Assembly: GCF_000720455.1 (NCBI RefSeq)
Contig: NZ_JOAK01000038.1
Coordinates: forward strand, 1-50,859
From: Streptomyces virginiae
GTDB lineage: Bacteria; Actinomycetota; Actinomycetes; Streptomycetales; Streptomycetaceae
Direction: 5' to 3'
DNA length: 50,859 bases
The translations under genes were made by a program, and so were the position numbers. How positions within the stretch are numbered: the first letter of the stretch is position 1; every line of letters starts with the position of its first letter. Under the pieces are notes generated by a model, which did not search any database, was not told where the DNA came from, and saw only the letters and a program-made list of their open reading frames with translations. This document shows, piece after piece, positions 32,464 through 41,492 of this stretch.

Positions 32464-35400
32464 TCAGCGTGCGTTGAAATACTTCGCTTCGGGGTGGTGA
32501 ATCACGATGGCGTCCGTCGACTGCTCCGGGTGCAGCTGGAACTCCTCCGAGAGGTGGACGCCGATCCGCTCCGGCTGGAGGAGGTCGGCGATCTTCGCGC
32601 GGTCCTCCAGGTCGGGGCAGGCGCCGTAGCCGAGGGAGAAGCGGGCGCCGCGGTACTTGAGGTCGAACATGTCCTCGACCGCGGCCGGGTCCTCGCCGCC
32701 GAATCCGAGCTCGGCGCGGACGCGGGCGTGCCAGTACTCGGCCATGGCCTCGGCGAGCTGGACGGAGAGGCCGTGCAGCTCCAGGTACTCGCGGTAGGAG
32801 TCGGATTCGAAGAGCTTGGCCGTGGCCTCGCCGATCTTCGAACCGACGGTGACCACCTGGAGGCCGACGACGTCGGTCTCGCCGGACTCCTCGGGGCGGA
32901 AGAAGTCCGCGAGGCACAGGCGGCGGCCGCGGCGCTGGCGCGGGAAGGTGAAGCGGGTCCGCTCGTTGCCGTCGTCGTCGAGGATGATCAGGTCGTCGCC
33001 CTTGGAGACGCAGGGGAAGTAGCCGTAGACGACGGCCGCTTCCAGCAGGTTCTCGGTGTGCAGCTTCTCCAGCAGGCCGCGCAGGCGCGGGCGGCCCTCG
33101 CTCTCGACGAGCTCCTCGTACGTGGCGCCGCCCGCGCGGGCCTGCTTGAGGCCCCACTGGCCCTTGAAGAGGGCCCCCTCGTCCAGCCAGGAGGCGTAGT
33201 CCTTGAGCGGGATGCCCTTGACCACCCGGGTGCCCCAGAACGGTGGGGTGGGCACCGGGTTGTCGACGGCCACGTCCGAGCGGCCGCCGGACTCCTCCGG
33301 CTCCTCCACCGGCAGGGGTGTGTCGCGCTTGGCGACGCGGCGCTGCTTGAGCTCGGGCAGGGCGGCGCCGGGCACGCCGCGCTTGACGGCGATGAGGGCG
33401 TCCATGAGGCGCAGGCCCTCGAAGGCGTCGCGGGCGTAGCGGACCTCGCCCTCGTAGATCTCGTGGAGGTCCTGCTCGACGTAGGCGCGGGTGAGGGCGG
33501 CGCCGCCGAGGATCACCGGGTAGTCGGCGGCCAGCTTGCGCTGGTTCAGCTCCTCCAGGTTCTCCTTCATGATCACGGTCGACTTCACGAGCAGGCCGGA
33601 CATGCCGATGACGTCGGCCTTGTGCTCCTGGGCCGCTTCGAGGATCGCGGAGACGGGCTGCTTGATGCCGATGTTGACGACGTTGTAGCCGTTGTTGGTC
33701 AGGATGATGTCGACGAGGTTCTTGCCGATGTCGTGGACGTCGCCGCGGACGGTGGCCAGGACGATGGTGCCCTTGCCCTCGTCGTCGGTCTTCTCCATGT
33801 GCGGTTCGAGGTAGGCCACGGCCGACTTCATGACCTCGGCGGACTGCAGGACGAAGGGGAGCTGCATCTGGCCGGAGCCGAAGAGCTCGCCGACGACCTT
33901 CATGCCCTCCAGGAGGGTGTCGTTGACGATGTCGAGGGCGGGGCGGGTCTGCAGCGCCTCGTCGAGGTCTGCCTCCAGGCCGTTCTTCTCGCCGTCGATG
34001 ATGCGGCGCTGCAGGCGCTCGTCCAGGGGCAGGGCGAGGAGTTCCTCGGCTCGGCCGGCCTTCAGGGACTTGGTGTTGACGCCCTCGAAGAGGGCCATCA
34101 GCTTCTGCAGCGGGTCGTAGTCCTCGGTGCGCCGGTCGTAGATCAGGTCGAGGGCGGTGGAGACCTGCTCCTCGTCGAACCGGGCGATCGGCAGGATCTT
34201 GGAGGCGTGCACGATGGCGGAGTCGAGGCCGGCCTTGACGCACTCGTCGAGGAAGACCGAGTTCAGCAGGACGCGGGCGGCCGGGTTGAGGCCGAAGGAG
34301 ATGTTGGACAGGCCGAGGGTGGTCTGGACGTCCGGGTGGCGGCGCTTGAGTTCGCGGATCGACTCGATCGTGGCGATGCCGTCGCCGCGGGACTCCTCCT
34401 GGCCGGTGCAGATGGTGAAGGTCAGGGTGTCGATGAGGATGTCCGACTCGCGGATGCCCCAGTTGGCCGTCAGGTCGTCGATGAGGCGCTCGGCGATGGC
34501 GACCTTGTGCTCGACGGTGCGGGCCTGGCCCTCCTCGTCGATGGTCAGCGCGATGAGCGCGGCGCCGTGCTCCTGGGCCAGCCGGGTGACCTTGGCGAAG
34601 CGGGACTCGGGGCCGTCGCCGTCCTCGTAGTTCACCGAGTTGATGACGGCGCGGCCGCCGAGCTTCTCCAGGCCCGCCTTGATGACGGGGACCTCGGTGG
34701 AGTCCAGGACGATCGGCAGGGTCGAGGCGGTGGCGAAGCGGCCGGCGAGCTCCTCCATGTCGGCGACGCCGTCGCGGCCGACGTAGTCCACGCAGAGGTC
34801 GAGCATGTGCGCGCCCTCGCGGATCTGGTCGCGGGCCATCTCGACGCAGTCGTCCCAGCGGCCCTCCAGCATGGCCTCGCGGAACTTCTTGGAGCCGTTG
34901 GCGTTGGTGCGCTCGCCGATCGCCATGTACGAGGTGTCCTGGCGGAAGGGCACGGTCTGGTAGAGCGAGGCGGCGCCGGGCTCGGGCCGGGGGTCGCGCG
35001 GGGCGATCGCGGTGCCGCGGACCCGCTCGACGACCTGGCGCAGGTGCTCGGGGGTGGTGCCGCAGCAGCCGCCGACCAGGGAGAGGCCGTACTCGCGGAC
35101 GAAGGTCTCCTGGGCGTCGGCGAGCTCGGGGGCGGTCAGCGGGTAGTGGGCGCCCTGCTTGGTCAGGACGGGCAGGCCGGCGTTGGGCATGCAGGAGAGC
35201 GGGATGCGGGCGTTGCGCGCGAGGTAGCGCAGGTGCTCGCTCATCTCGGCGGGGCCGGTGGCGCAGTTCAGGCCGATCATGTCGATGCCGAGGGGCTCCA
35301 GCGCGGTGAGGGCCGCGCCGATCTCGGAGCCGAGCAGCATGGTGCCGGTGGTCTCGACGGTGACGGAGCAGATCAGCGGGACGTTGACGCCGAGCGCCTC

Positions 35401-35973
35401 CATGGCGCGGCGGGCGCCGATGATGGAGGACTTGGTCTGCAGGAGGTCCTGGGTGGTCTCGACGAGCAGCGCGTCGGCGCCGCCGGCGATCAGTCCCTCG
35501 GCGTTGGTCTGGTAGGCGTCGCGGATCTGCCCGTAGGTGATGTGGCCGAGGGTCGGCAGCTTGGTGCCGGGGCCCATGGAACCGAGCACCCAGCGCTGCT
35601 GTCCGGTGGAGGCGGTGAACGCGTCGGCGACCTCGCGGGCGATGCGGGCGCCGGACTCGGAGAGCTCGAAGTTGCGTTCGGCGATGTCGTACTCGGCGAG
35701 GGCGGCGTAGTTGGCGCCGAAGGTGTTGGTCTCGACGCAGTCCACGCCCACCGAGAAGTACGCCTCGTGCACCGTGCGGACGATGTCGGGGCGGGTGACG
35801 TTGAGGACCTCGTTGCAGCCTTCGAGCTGCTGGAAGTCCTCCAGGGTGGGGTCCTGCGCCTGGAGCATCGTTCCCATGGCTCCGTCGGCGACGACCACGC
35901 GGGTCGCGAGCGCCTCCCGAAGGGCATCGGCCCGGGTCTGGGTGTCGGCGGGCGGGTTCGGCAGCGATGCCAT
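32464..35973 (-). CDS. metH: Cobalamin-dependent methionine synthase
   Basis: MetH transfers the methyl group of methyltetrahydrofolate to homocysteine through bound cobalamin. The 1169-residue protein shows the homocysteine domain (residues 1 to about 330) with zinc ligands in GLNCATG and GGCCGTTP. The pterin domain (about 345-620) includes AIGERTNANGSKKF. The cobalamin domain carries the His ligand motif DVHDIGKN, and a C-terminal reactivation domain contains DFFRPEESGETDVVGLQVVTVG. I chose ATG 35973 (MASLPNPP) with an AGGGAGC Shine-Dalgarno sequence; the frame runs further upstream without support. It is divergent from gylR. No cobalamin or S-adenosylhomocysteine riboswitch was seen upstream. 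Confidence 0.96.
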   Translation of the reverse strand: MASLPNPPADTQTRADALREALATRVVVADGAMGTMLQAQDPTLEDFQQLEGCNEVLNVTRPDIVRTVHEAYFSVGVDCVETNTFGANYAALAEYDIAERNFELSESGARIAREVADAFTASTGQQRWVLGSMGPGTKLPTLGHITYGQIRDAYQTNAEGLIAGGADALLVETTQDLLQTKSSIIGARRAMEALGVNVPLICSVTVETTGTMLLGSEIGAALTALEPLGIDMIGLNCATGPAEMSEHLRYLARNARIPLSCMPNAGLPVLTKQGAHYPLTAPELADAQETFVREYGLSLVGGCCGTTPEHLRQVVERVRGTAIAPRDPRPEPGAASLYQTVPFRQDTSYMAIGERTNANGSKKFREAMLEGRWDDCVEMARDQIREGAHMLDLCVDYVGRDGVADMEELAGRFATASTLPIVLDSTEVPVIKAGLEKLGGRAVINSVNYEDGDGPESRFAKVTRLAQEHGAALIALTIDEEGQARTVEHKVAIAERLIDDLTANWGIRESDILIDTLTFTICTGQEESRGDGIATIESIRELKRRHPDVQTTLGLSNISFGLNPAARVLLNSVFLDECVKAGLDSAIVHASKILPIARFDEEQVSTALDLIYDRRTEDYDPLQKLMALFEGVNTKSLKAGRAEELLALPLDERLQRRIIDGEKNGLEADLDEALQTRPALDIVNDTLLEGMKVVGELFGSGQMQLPFVLQSAEVMKSAVAYLEPHMEKTDDEGKGTIVLATVRGDVHDIGKNLVDIILTNNGYNVVNIGIKQPVSAILEAAQEHKADVIGMSGLLVKSTVIMKENLEELNQRKLAADYPVILGGAALTRAYVEQDLHEIYEGEVRYARDAFEGLRLMDALIAVKRGVPGAALPELKQRRVAKRDTPLPVEEPEESGGRSDVAVDNPVPTPPFWGTRVVKGIPLKDYASWLDEGALFKGQWGLKQARAGGATYEELVESEGRPRLRGLLEKLHTENLLEAAVVYGYFPCVSKGDDLIILDDDGNERTRFTFPRQRRGRRLCLADFFRPEESGETDVVGLQVVTVGSKIGEATAKLFESDSYREYLELHGLSVQLAEAMAEYWHARVRAELGFGGEDPAAVEDMFDLKYRGARFSLGYGACPDLEDRAKIADLLQPERIGVHLSEEFQLHPEQSTDAIVIHHPEAKYFNAR

Positions 35974-36007
35974 GGAGTGCTCCCTGGGATGCGACGGCTG
36001 TCGGCTT

Positions 36008-36033
36008 TGCACCCCCTCTGTGTCAAGGGTGCA
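36008..36033 (-). promoter_or_regulatory. Candidate metH promoter element with overlapping dyad
   Basis: On the minus strand a perfect TTGACA (36026-36021) lies inside the loop of a 7-bp inverted repeat, TGCACCC / GGGTGCA (36008-36014 and 36027-36033). The matching -10 position reads poorly (near 35999-36004), so the promoter is uncertain. Confidence 0.35.
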
Positions 36034-36183
36034 CGCGGCCAGCGTAACCGCGAGGCACCGGCCCCGGTGTGGGTGTCCCACGTGGCGGACTGCATTCTGT
36101 GGCGGGGGCTTGTCCGAGGTGTCCCGGTGGCGGTACGGCGAACAGATCTCCTACGGTGCGCGAGGTCGGCATCGACCGATACT

Positions 36184-36214
36184 GTTCAGCATTGTCGAAC
36201 CACGTCAATATGGT
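36184..36214 (+). promoter_or_regulatory. Candidate GylR operator and promoter of gylR
   Basis: CATTGTCGAAC (36190-36200) is repeated exactly before glpF. Around it GTTC (36184-36187) and GAAC (36197-36200) form an imperfect inverted repeat centred on ATT. TATGGT (36209-36214) follows as a possible -10 box. Autoregulation by GylR is known for S. coelicolor. Confidence 0.55.
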
Positions 36215-36247
36215 CAGTGATACCGAAGGTCAGCAGGAGGCTGCGCG

Positions 36248-37015
36248 ATGGCACGGAACATCCAGTCGCTCGAACGAGCCGCTGCGATGCTGCGACTCCT
36301 GGCGGGCGGCGAACGCCGGCTGGGGCTCTCGGACGTGGCGTCCTCGCTGGGCCTGGCCAAGGGCACGGCCCACGGCATCCTGCGCACCCTGCAGGCCGAG
36401 GGCTTCGTGGAGCAGGACCCGGCCTCCGGGCGCTACCAGCTGGGCGCCGAGCTGCTGCGCCTGGGCAACAGCTATCTGGACGTGCACGAGCTGCGCGCCC
36501 GCGCCCTGGTGTGGACGGACGACCTGGCCCGGGCGAGCGGCGAGAGCGTGTACGTGGGCGTGCTGCACCAGAGCGGGGTGCTGATCATGCACCACGTGTT
36601 CCGGCCCGACGACAGCCGCCAGGTGCTGGAGGTCGGGGCCATGCAGCCGCTGCACTCGACCGCGCTGGGCAAGGTGCTGTCGGCGTACGACCCGGTCGCG
36701 CACTCCCAGGCGATGGAAGTGGAGCGGGACCCCTTCACCCCCCGCACGGTCACCGACGCCGTCGGCTTCGAGGAGATCCTGGGCCTGACCCGGGCGCGCG
36801 GCTGGGCCGCGGACGTCGAGGAGACGTGGGAGGGCATCGCCTCGGTGGCGGCGCCGATCCACGACCGGCGCCGGATGCCGGTGGGCGCGGTGGCGGTCGC
36901 GGGCGCCGTGGAGCGGGTCTGCGGCGAGGCCGGGGAGCCCCGTGCGGCCCTCGTCGCCTCGGTGCGGGACTGTGCGCGCGCGGTTTCACGCGATCTCGGC
37001 GCAGGCCGGTTCTGA
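36248..37015 (+). CDS. gylR: IclR-family glycerol regulator GylR
   Basis: GylR represses the glycerol catabolic operon and its own gene and is relieved by glycerol or glycerol-3-phosphate. The 255-residue protein has the IclR plan: an N-terminal winged helix (NIQSLERAAAMLRLLAGG, then SDVASSLGLAKGTAHGILRT) and an effector domain from about residue 75 with MQPLHSTALGKVLSAY. The length matches the known protein. The start ATG 36248 has a GGAGG Shine-Dalgarno sequence. It is immediately upstream of glpF-glpK-glpD in the same orientation, and operator-like boxes precede both gylR and glpF. Confidence 0.93.
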   Translation: MARNIQSLERAAAMLRLLAGGERRLGLSDVASSLGLAKGTAHGILRTLQAEGFVEQDPASGRYQLGAELLRLGNSYLDVHELRARALVWTDDLARASGESVYVGVLHQSGVLIMHHVFRPDDSRQVLEVGAMQPLHSTALGKVLSAYDPVAHSQAMEVERDPFTPRTVTDAVGFEEILGLTRARGWAADVEETWEGIASVAAPIHDRRRMPVGAVAVAGAVERVCGEAGEPRAALVASVRDCARAVSRDLGAGRF

Positions 37016-37329
37016 CCTCCCTTTAACAGGCTCCGGCCACCACCTGGCCCCCTTCTGCCCATTTTTCGCCATATCTCGACCTTGAGATGGCCGGATTTGG
37101 CTGATCACACGTGCTGGTAACGATCCGACACATTGGCCTGGCCGACCCTTGACGCATTCTTCACCTGGGCGGAAAACTGCCGTTCACCGGTCGACATTGT
37201 CGAACACCTACCGGCAATACGCGCTAGGATGCGACAAGGCCAAGGACCGGTGCAGCACTCACCGAGTGCGCGGAACAACCGGAGGGACCCGGGTTCCGCC
37301 CACCCCTGGACGTACGTAAGGAGTCGCGG
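37016..37329 (+). promoter_or_regulatory. Regulatory region of the glycerol operon (gylR-glpF gap)
   Basis: The 314-nt gap contains CATTGTCGAAC (37195-37205), identical to the site before gylR. Here it is part of the perfect inverted repeat TCGAC-ATT-GTCGA (37191-37203). TAGGAT (37225-37230) is a likely -10 box, so the repeat would cover the -35 region. An imperfect hairpin near 37069-37090 may terminate gylR. The glpF Shine-Dalgarno sequence AAGGAG ends 6-7 nt before GTG 37330. Confidence 0.6.
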
Positions 37330-38112
37330 GTGTCCAGCTCCGACATCTTCATCGGCGAGACCATCGGTACCGCCCTGCTCACTCTGCTCGGCGGTGGCGT
37401 CTGCGCCGCAGTGACACTCAAGAGCTCCAAGGCCCGCAACGCGGGCTGGCTCGCGATCACCTTCGGCTGGGGCTTCGCCGTACTGATCGCGGCCTACGTG
37501 TCCGCGCCGCTCTCCGGTGCGCACCTCAACCCGGCGGTCACCGTCGGCCTCGCCGTCAAGACCGGCGAGTGGGGCGACACGCCCGTCTACTTCGCCGGCC
37601 AGCTGCTGGGCGCCATGCTCGGCGCGGTGGTGATGTGGGTGACCTACTACGGCCAGTTCCGCGCTCACCTCTCCGACCCCGAGCACATCCGCGACGCCAA
37701 GCTCGGCCCGGAGGACCCGCACCCGCACGACGTGGCCGGCCCCGTGCTCGGCATCTTCTCCACGGGCCCCGAGATCCGCAACGTCGTGCAGAACCTGGCG
37801 ACCGAGATCATCGGCACCGCCGTGCTGGTCCTGGCGATCCTGACCCAGGGCCTGCAGGACGGCGGCAAGGGCCTCGGTGTCATCGGTGTCCTGATCACGT
37901 CCTTCGTGGTCGTCGGCATCGGCCTCTCCCTGGGCGGCCCGACCGGCTACGCCATCAACCCGGTCCGTGACCTCGGCCCCCGAATAGTCCACGCCCTGCT
38001 GCCGCTCCCCAACAAGGGCGGCTCCGACTGGGGATACTCCTGGATCCCGGTGGTCGGCCCGCTCGTCGGTGCCGTGCTCGCCGGCGGTCTTTACAACATC
38101 GCGTTCGCCTGA
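37330..38112 (+). CDS. glpF: Glycerol uptake facilitator (aquaglyceroporin)
   Basis: GlpF is the membrane channel that admits glycerol. The 260-residue protein has six membrane segments plus the two half-helix loops. The first is the standard HLNPAVT; the second reads [10 protein letters not shown], with Val in place of the usual Ala of NPA, while the Arg of the selectivity filter is kept. An insert after the third helix (about residues 115-150, charged and His-rich) is longer than in E. coli GlpF. The GTG start has an AAGGAG Shine-Dalgarno sequence. glpK follows after 79 nt. Expression is probably controlled by GylR at the site around 37191-37205. Confidence 0.95.
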   Translation: MSSSDIFIGETIGTALLTLLGGGVCAAVTLKSSKARNAGWLAITFGWGFAVLIAAYVSAPLSGAHLNPAVTVGLAVKTGEWGDTPVYFAGQLLGAMLGAVVMWVTYYGQFRAHLSDPEHIRDAKLGPEDPHPHDVAGPVLGIFSTGPEIRNVVQNLATEIIGTAVLVLAILTQGLQDGGKGLGVIGVLITSFVVVGIGLSLGGPTGYAINPVRDLGPRIVHALLPLPNKGGSDWGYSWIPVVGPLVGAVLAGGLYNIAFA

Positions 38113-38191
38113 TCAGCATCTGCCGCGCTCGTAAGATCCGCACCGCACTCCTGATTCCGCCTACTCACCAGACCTGCCAGGAGCAGCCATC

Positions 38192-39718
38192 ATGACCAGC
38201 AGCACCGGCCCCTTCATCGCCGCGATCGACCAGGGCACCACCTCCTCCCGCTGCATCGTCTTCGACCGCGACGGCCGCATCGTCGCCGTCGACCAGAAGG
38301 AGCACGAGCAGATCTTCCCGAAGCCGGGCTGGGTGGAGCACGACGCCACCGAGATCTGGACCAACGTCCAGGAGGTCGTCGCCGGCGCCATCGCCAAGGC
38401 CGAGATCACCGCGGCCGACGTCAAGGCGATCGGCATCACCAACCAGCGCGAGACCACCCTGCTGTGGGACCGCCACACCGGCGAGCCCGTCCACAACGCG
38501 CTGGTCTGGCAGGACACCCGCACCGACGCCCTGTGCAAGGAGCTCGGCCGCAACGTCGGCCAGGACCGCTTCCGCCGCGAGACCGGCCTGCCGCTGGCGA
38601 GCTACTTCGCGGGCCCGAAGGTCCGCTGGCTGCTCGACAACGTCGAGGGCCTGCGCGAGCGCGCCGAGGCCGGCGACATCCTCTTCGGCACCATGGACTC
38701 GTGGGTCATCTGGAACCTCACGGGCGGCGCCCAGGGCGGTGCGCACGTCACCGACGTCACCAACGCCTCGCGCACCATGCTCATGAACCTGCACACCCTC
38801 GCCTGGGACGAGAAGATCGCGGAGTCGATGGGCGTCCCGCTCAACGTGCTCCCCGAGATCAAGTCCTCCGCCGAGGTCTACGGCCACGTCAAGGACGGCG
38901 TCCTCGCCGGTGTCCCGGTCGCCTCGGCGCTCGGTGACCAGCAGGCCGCCCTCTTCGGCCAGACCTGTTTCGCCGAGGGCGAGGCGAAGTCCACGTACGG
39001 CACCGGAACGTTCATGCTGATGAACACCGGCGACAAGATCATCAACTCCTACAGCGGCCTGCTGACCACGGTCGGCTACCAGATCGGCGACCAGAAGCCG
39101 GTCTACGCCCTGGAGGGCTCCATCGCCGTCACCGGCTCGCTCGTCCAGTGGATGCGCGACCAGATGGGCCTGATCAAGTCCGCGGCCGAGATCGAGACGC
39201 TGGCCTCCTCCGTCGAGGACAACGGCGGTGCCTACTTCGTGCCGGCCTTCTCCGGCCTGTTCGCCCCGTACTGGCGCTCCGACGCCCGCGGTGTGATCGC
39301 CGGCCTCACCCGGTACGTCACCAAGGCGCACATCGCCCGTGCCGTCCTGGAGGCCACCGCCTGGCAGACCCGCGAGATCACCGACGCCATGACCAAGGAC
39401 TCGGGCGTCGAGCTCACCGCCCTCAAGGTCGACGGCGGCATGACCTCCAACAACCTGCTGATGCAGACGCTCTCGGACTTCCTGGACGCCCCCGTGGTGC
39501 GCCCGATGGTCGCCGAGACCACCTGCCTCGGCGCCGCCTACGCCGCCGGCCTGGCCGTCGGCTTCTGGCCCGACACCGACGCCCTGCGCGCCAACTGGCG
39601 CCGCGCGGCGGAGTGGACCCCGCGGATGCCCGCCGAGCAGCGGGATCGCGAGTACAAGAGCTGGCTCAAGGCCGTCGAGCGGTCCATGGGCTGGGTCGAC
39701 GACGAAGACGCCAGCTGA
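38192..39718 (+). CDS. glpK: Glycerol kinase
   Basis: GlpK phosphorylates glycerol with ATP to sn-glycerol-3-phosphate. The 508-residue sequence is full length. It has the N-terminal phosphate loop [11 protein letters not shown], substrate residues in [19 protein letters not shown] and VWQDTRT, the second ATPase motif [15 protein letters not shown], and [14 protein letters not shown] near the end. The ATG start has an AGGAG Shine-Dalgarno sequence. It is the middle gene of the glpF-glpK-glpD operon, 40 nt before glpD. Confidence 0.97.
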   Translation: MTSSTGPFIAAIDQGTTSSRCIVFDRDGRIVAVDQKEHEQIFPKPGWVEHDATEIWTNVQEVVAGAIAKAEITAADVKAIGITNQRETTLLWDRHTGEPVHNALVWQDTRTDALCKELGRNVGQDRFRRETGLPLASYFAGPKVRWLLDNVEGLRERAEAGDILFGTMDSWVIWNLTGGAQGGAHVTDVTNASRTMLMNLHTLAWDEKIAESMGVPLNVLPEIKSSAEVYGHVKDGVLAGVPVASALGDQQAALFGQTCFAEGEAKSTYGTGTFMLMNTGDKIINSYSGLLTTVGYQIGDQKPVYALEGSIAVTGSLVQWMRDQMGLIKSAAEIETLASSVEDNGGAYFVPAFSGLFAPYWRSDARGVIAGLTRYVTKAHIARAVLEATAWQTREITDAMTKDSGVELTALKVDGGMTSNNLLMQTLSDFLDAPVVRPMVAETTCLGAAYAAGLAVGFWPDTDALRANWRRAAEWTPRMPAEQRDREYKSWLKAVERSMGWVDDEDAS

Positions 39719-39758
39719 CCGCACCAGCTGAGTCAATCGACGAGGAGCTGAAAGAGAT

Positions 39759-41366
39759 ATGAGCACCCTGCAGAGCGTCCCCGCCCTGGGTACGCACCCG
39801 ACCGCCGTCGCGAACGCGAGCCGTGCCGAGACCCGTGAGCAGCTGGCGAAGGCCACGTACGACCTGCTGGTCATCGGCGGTGGAATCCTGGGCACCTCGG
39901 TGGCCTGGCACGCCGCGCAGTCGGGTCTGCGGGTTGCCATGGTGGACGCCGGCGACTTCGCCGGCGCCACCTCCTCGGCCTCCTCCAAGCTCGTCCACGG
40001 CGGCCTGCGCTACCTGCAGACCGGCGCGGTCAAGCTGGTCGCGGAGAACCACCACGAGCGGCGGGTGCTGGCCAAGGACGTGGCCCCGCACCTGGTCAAC
40101 CCGCTCACCTTCTACCTGCCGGTCTACAAGGGCGGTCCGGTGGGTGCGGCCAAGCTGGGCGCGGGCGTCTTCGCCTACTCCGCCCTCTCGGCCTTCGGCG
40201 ACGGCATGGGCAAGGTCATATCCCCCGCCCGTGCCGTCGCCGACAACCCCGGTCTGAAGACCGACAACCTCAAGGCCGTCGCGGTCTACTACGACCACCA
40301 GATGAACGACTCCCGCGTCGCCGTCATGACGGTCCGCGCGGCCGTCGAGTCGGGTGCGGTCGTCCTCAACCACGCCGAGGTCACCGGGCTGCGCAAGACG
40401 CACGGCCGGGTCACCGGCGCCGAGCTCAAGGACCGCCTGGACGGTACCGAGTTCGGGATCGACGCCCGTGTCGTGCTCAACGCCACCGGCCCGTGGGTGG
40501 ACCACCTGCGGCGCATGGAAGACAAGCACTCGATGCCGTCGATCCGCCTCTCCAAGGGCGCGCACATCGTCATGAAGCGCAAGTCGCCGTGGAAGGCCGC
40601 CATGGCCACCCCGATCGACAAGTACCGCATCACCTTCGCCCTCCCGTGGGAGGACCAGCTGCTGCTCGGCACCACCGACGAGGTGTACGAGGGCGACCCG
40701 GCGGACGTGCGCGCCACCGAGTCCGACATCCAGCAGATCCTGGACGAGGCGGCCTTCTCGGTGAAGGACGCCGACCTCGACCGCTCGCTGATGACGTACG
40801 CCTTCGCCGGCCTGCGCGTGCTGCCCGGCGGTCCCGGCGGCGTGGAGAAGGCCAAGCGCGAGACCGTCGTCTCCGAGGGTGCGGGCGGCATGCTGTCGGT
40901 CGCCGGCGGCAAGTGGACCACGTACCGCCACATCGGCCGCGTCGTCATGGACAAGCTGGCCAAGCTCCCGGGCAGCCCGCTGACCGAGGACATGGAGCCC
41001 GTGAAGTCCCTCGTGCGCCGCATCGCGCTGCCGGGTGTCGCCAACCCGAACGCGGTCGCGCACCGGCTGCTGGTGGACCGTGAGCCCGGCACCCGGATGG
41101 ACCCGCTGACCGCACGCCACCTGGCCTCGCACTACGGCTCCCTGGCCTTCGACATCGCGCGCATCGCGAACGAGGACCCGGCGCTGGCCGAGCGCATCCA
41201 CCCGGACGGTCCGGAGATCTGGGCGCAGGTCGCCTACGCCCGTGACAACGAGTGGGCCGAGACGGTCGACGACGTGCTGCGCCGCCGCACCACGGTGACG
41301 ATCCGCGGCCTGGACGACGACGCCGTCCGGGCCCGCGTCGAGGAGATGCTGGCCCGCAAGGCATAG
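39759..41366 (+). CDS. glpD: Aerobic glycerol-3-phosphate dehydrogenase (FAD)
   Basis: GlpD oxidises glycerol-3-phosphate to dihydroxyacetone phosphate and passes electrons to the quinone pool. The 535-residue protein has the FAD-binding motif LLVIGGGILGTSVAW near residue 36, then SSASSKLVHGGLRYL, and the substrate region YAFAGLRVLPGG. A C-terminal helical domain ends at an alanine after MLARK. The start ATG 39759 has a GAGGAG sequence 12 nt upstream and a closer AAAGAG. It is the last gene of the glycerol operon and is followed by a strong hairpin. Confidence 0.97.
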   Translation: MSTLQSVPALGTHPTAVANASRAETREQLAKATYDLLVIGGGILGTSVAWHAAQSGLRVAMVDAGDFAGATSSASSKLVHGGLRYLQTGAVKLVAENHHERRVLAKDVAPHLVNPLTFYLPVYKGGPVGAAKLGAGVFAYSALSAFGDGMGKVISPARAVADNPGLKTDNLKAVAVYYDHQMNDSRVAVMTVRAAVESGAVVLNHAEVTGLRKTHGRVTGAELKDRLDGTEFGIDARVVLNATGPWVDHLRRMEDKHSMPSIRLSKGAHIVMKRKSPWKAAMATPIDKYRITFALPWEDQLLLGTTDEVYEGDPADVRATESDIQQILDEAAFSVKDADLDRSLMTYAFAGLRVLPGGPGGVEKAKRETVVSEGAGGMLSVAGGKWTTYRHIGRVVMDKLAKLPGSPLTEDMEPVKSLVRRIALPGVANPNAVAHRLLVDREPGTRMDPLTARHLASHYGSLAFDIARIANEDPALAERIHPDGPEIWAQVAYARDNEWAETVDDVLRRRTTVTIRGLDDDAVRARVEEMLARKA

Positions 41367-41384
41367 CTCTCACGCAGGTGGGGA

Positions 41385-41416
41385 AGAGGGGCGGTTCCGA
41401 GGGGAACCGCCCCTCT
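41385..41416 (+). terminator. Terminator of the glycerol operon
   Basis: A perfect 14-bp stem (41385-41398 and 41403-41416) with a 4-nt loop lies 18 nt after the glpD stop codon. Confidence 0.8.
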
Positions 41417-41449
41417 GTCGTGGGCTGTGGCCGGTGTCCCCTCGGGGCT

Positions 41450-41455
41450 TAGGCT
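41450..41455 (+). promoter_or_regulatory. Candidate -10 hexamer (TAGGCT) of the PAC2 gene
   Basis: TAGGCT lies 37 nt before GTG 41493, giving a leader of about 30 nt that includes the AAGGAG ribosome-binding site. Confidence 0.4.
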
Positions 41456-41492
41456 GACCCACGTACGCAAGGAACTTCGGAAGGAGACCTGG

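Noticed and set aside
35974..36247. Riboswitch (cobalamin or S-adenosylhomocysteine) upstream of metH
   Set aside because: I searched the metH-strand leader for the conserved cores and found none; the leader is short and holds only a simple hairpin.
31618..37026. Plus-strand open frame of 1802 codons opposite the HAD and metH genes
   Set aside because: Same shadow effect. It runs through metH, gylR start and intergenic sequence and shows biased Val/Asp/Gly/Leu repeats with no known domain.
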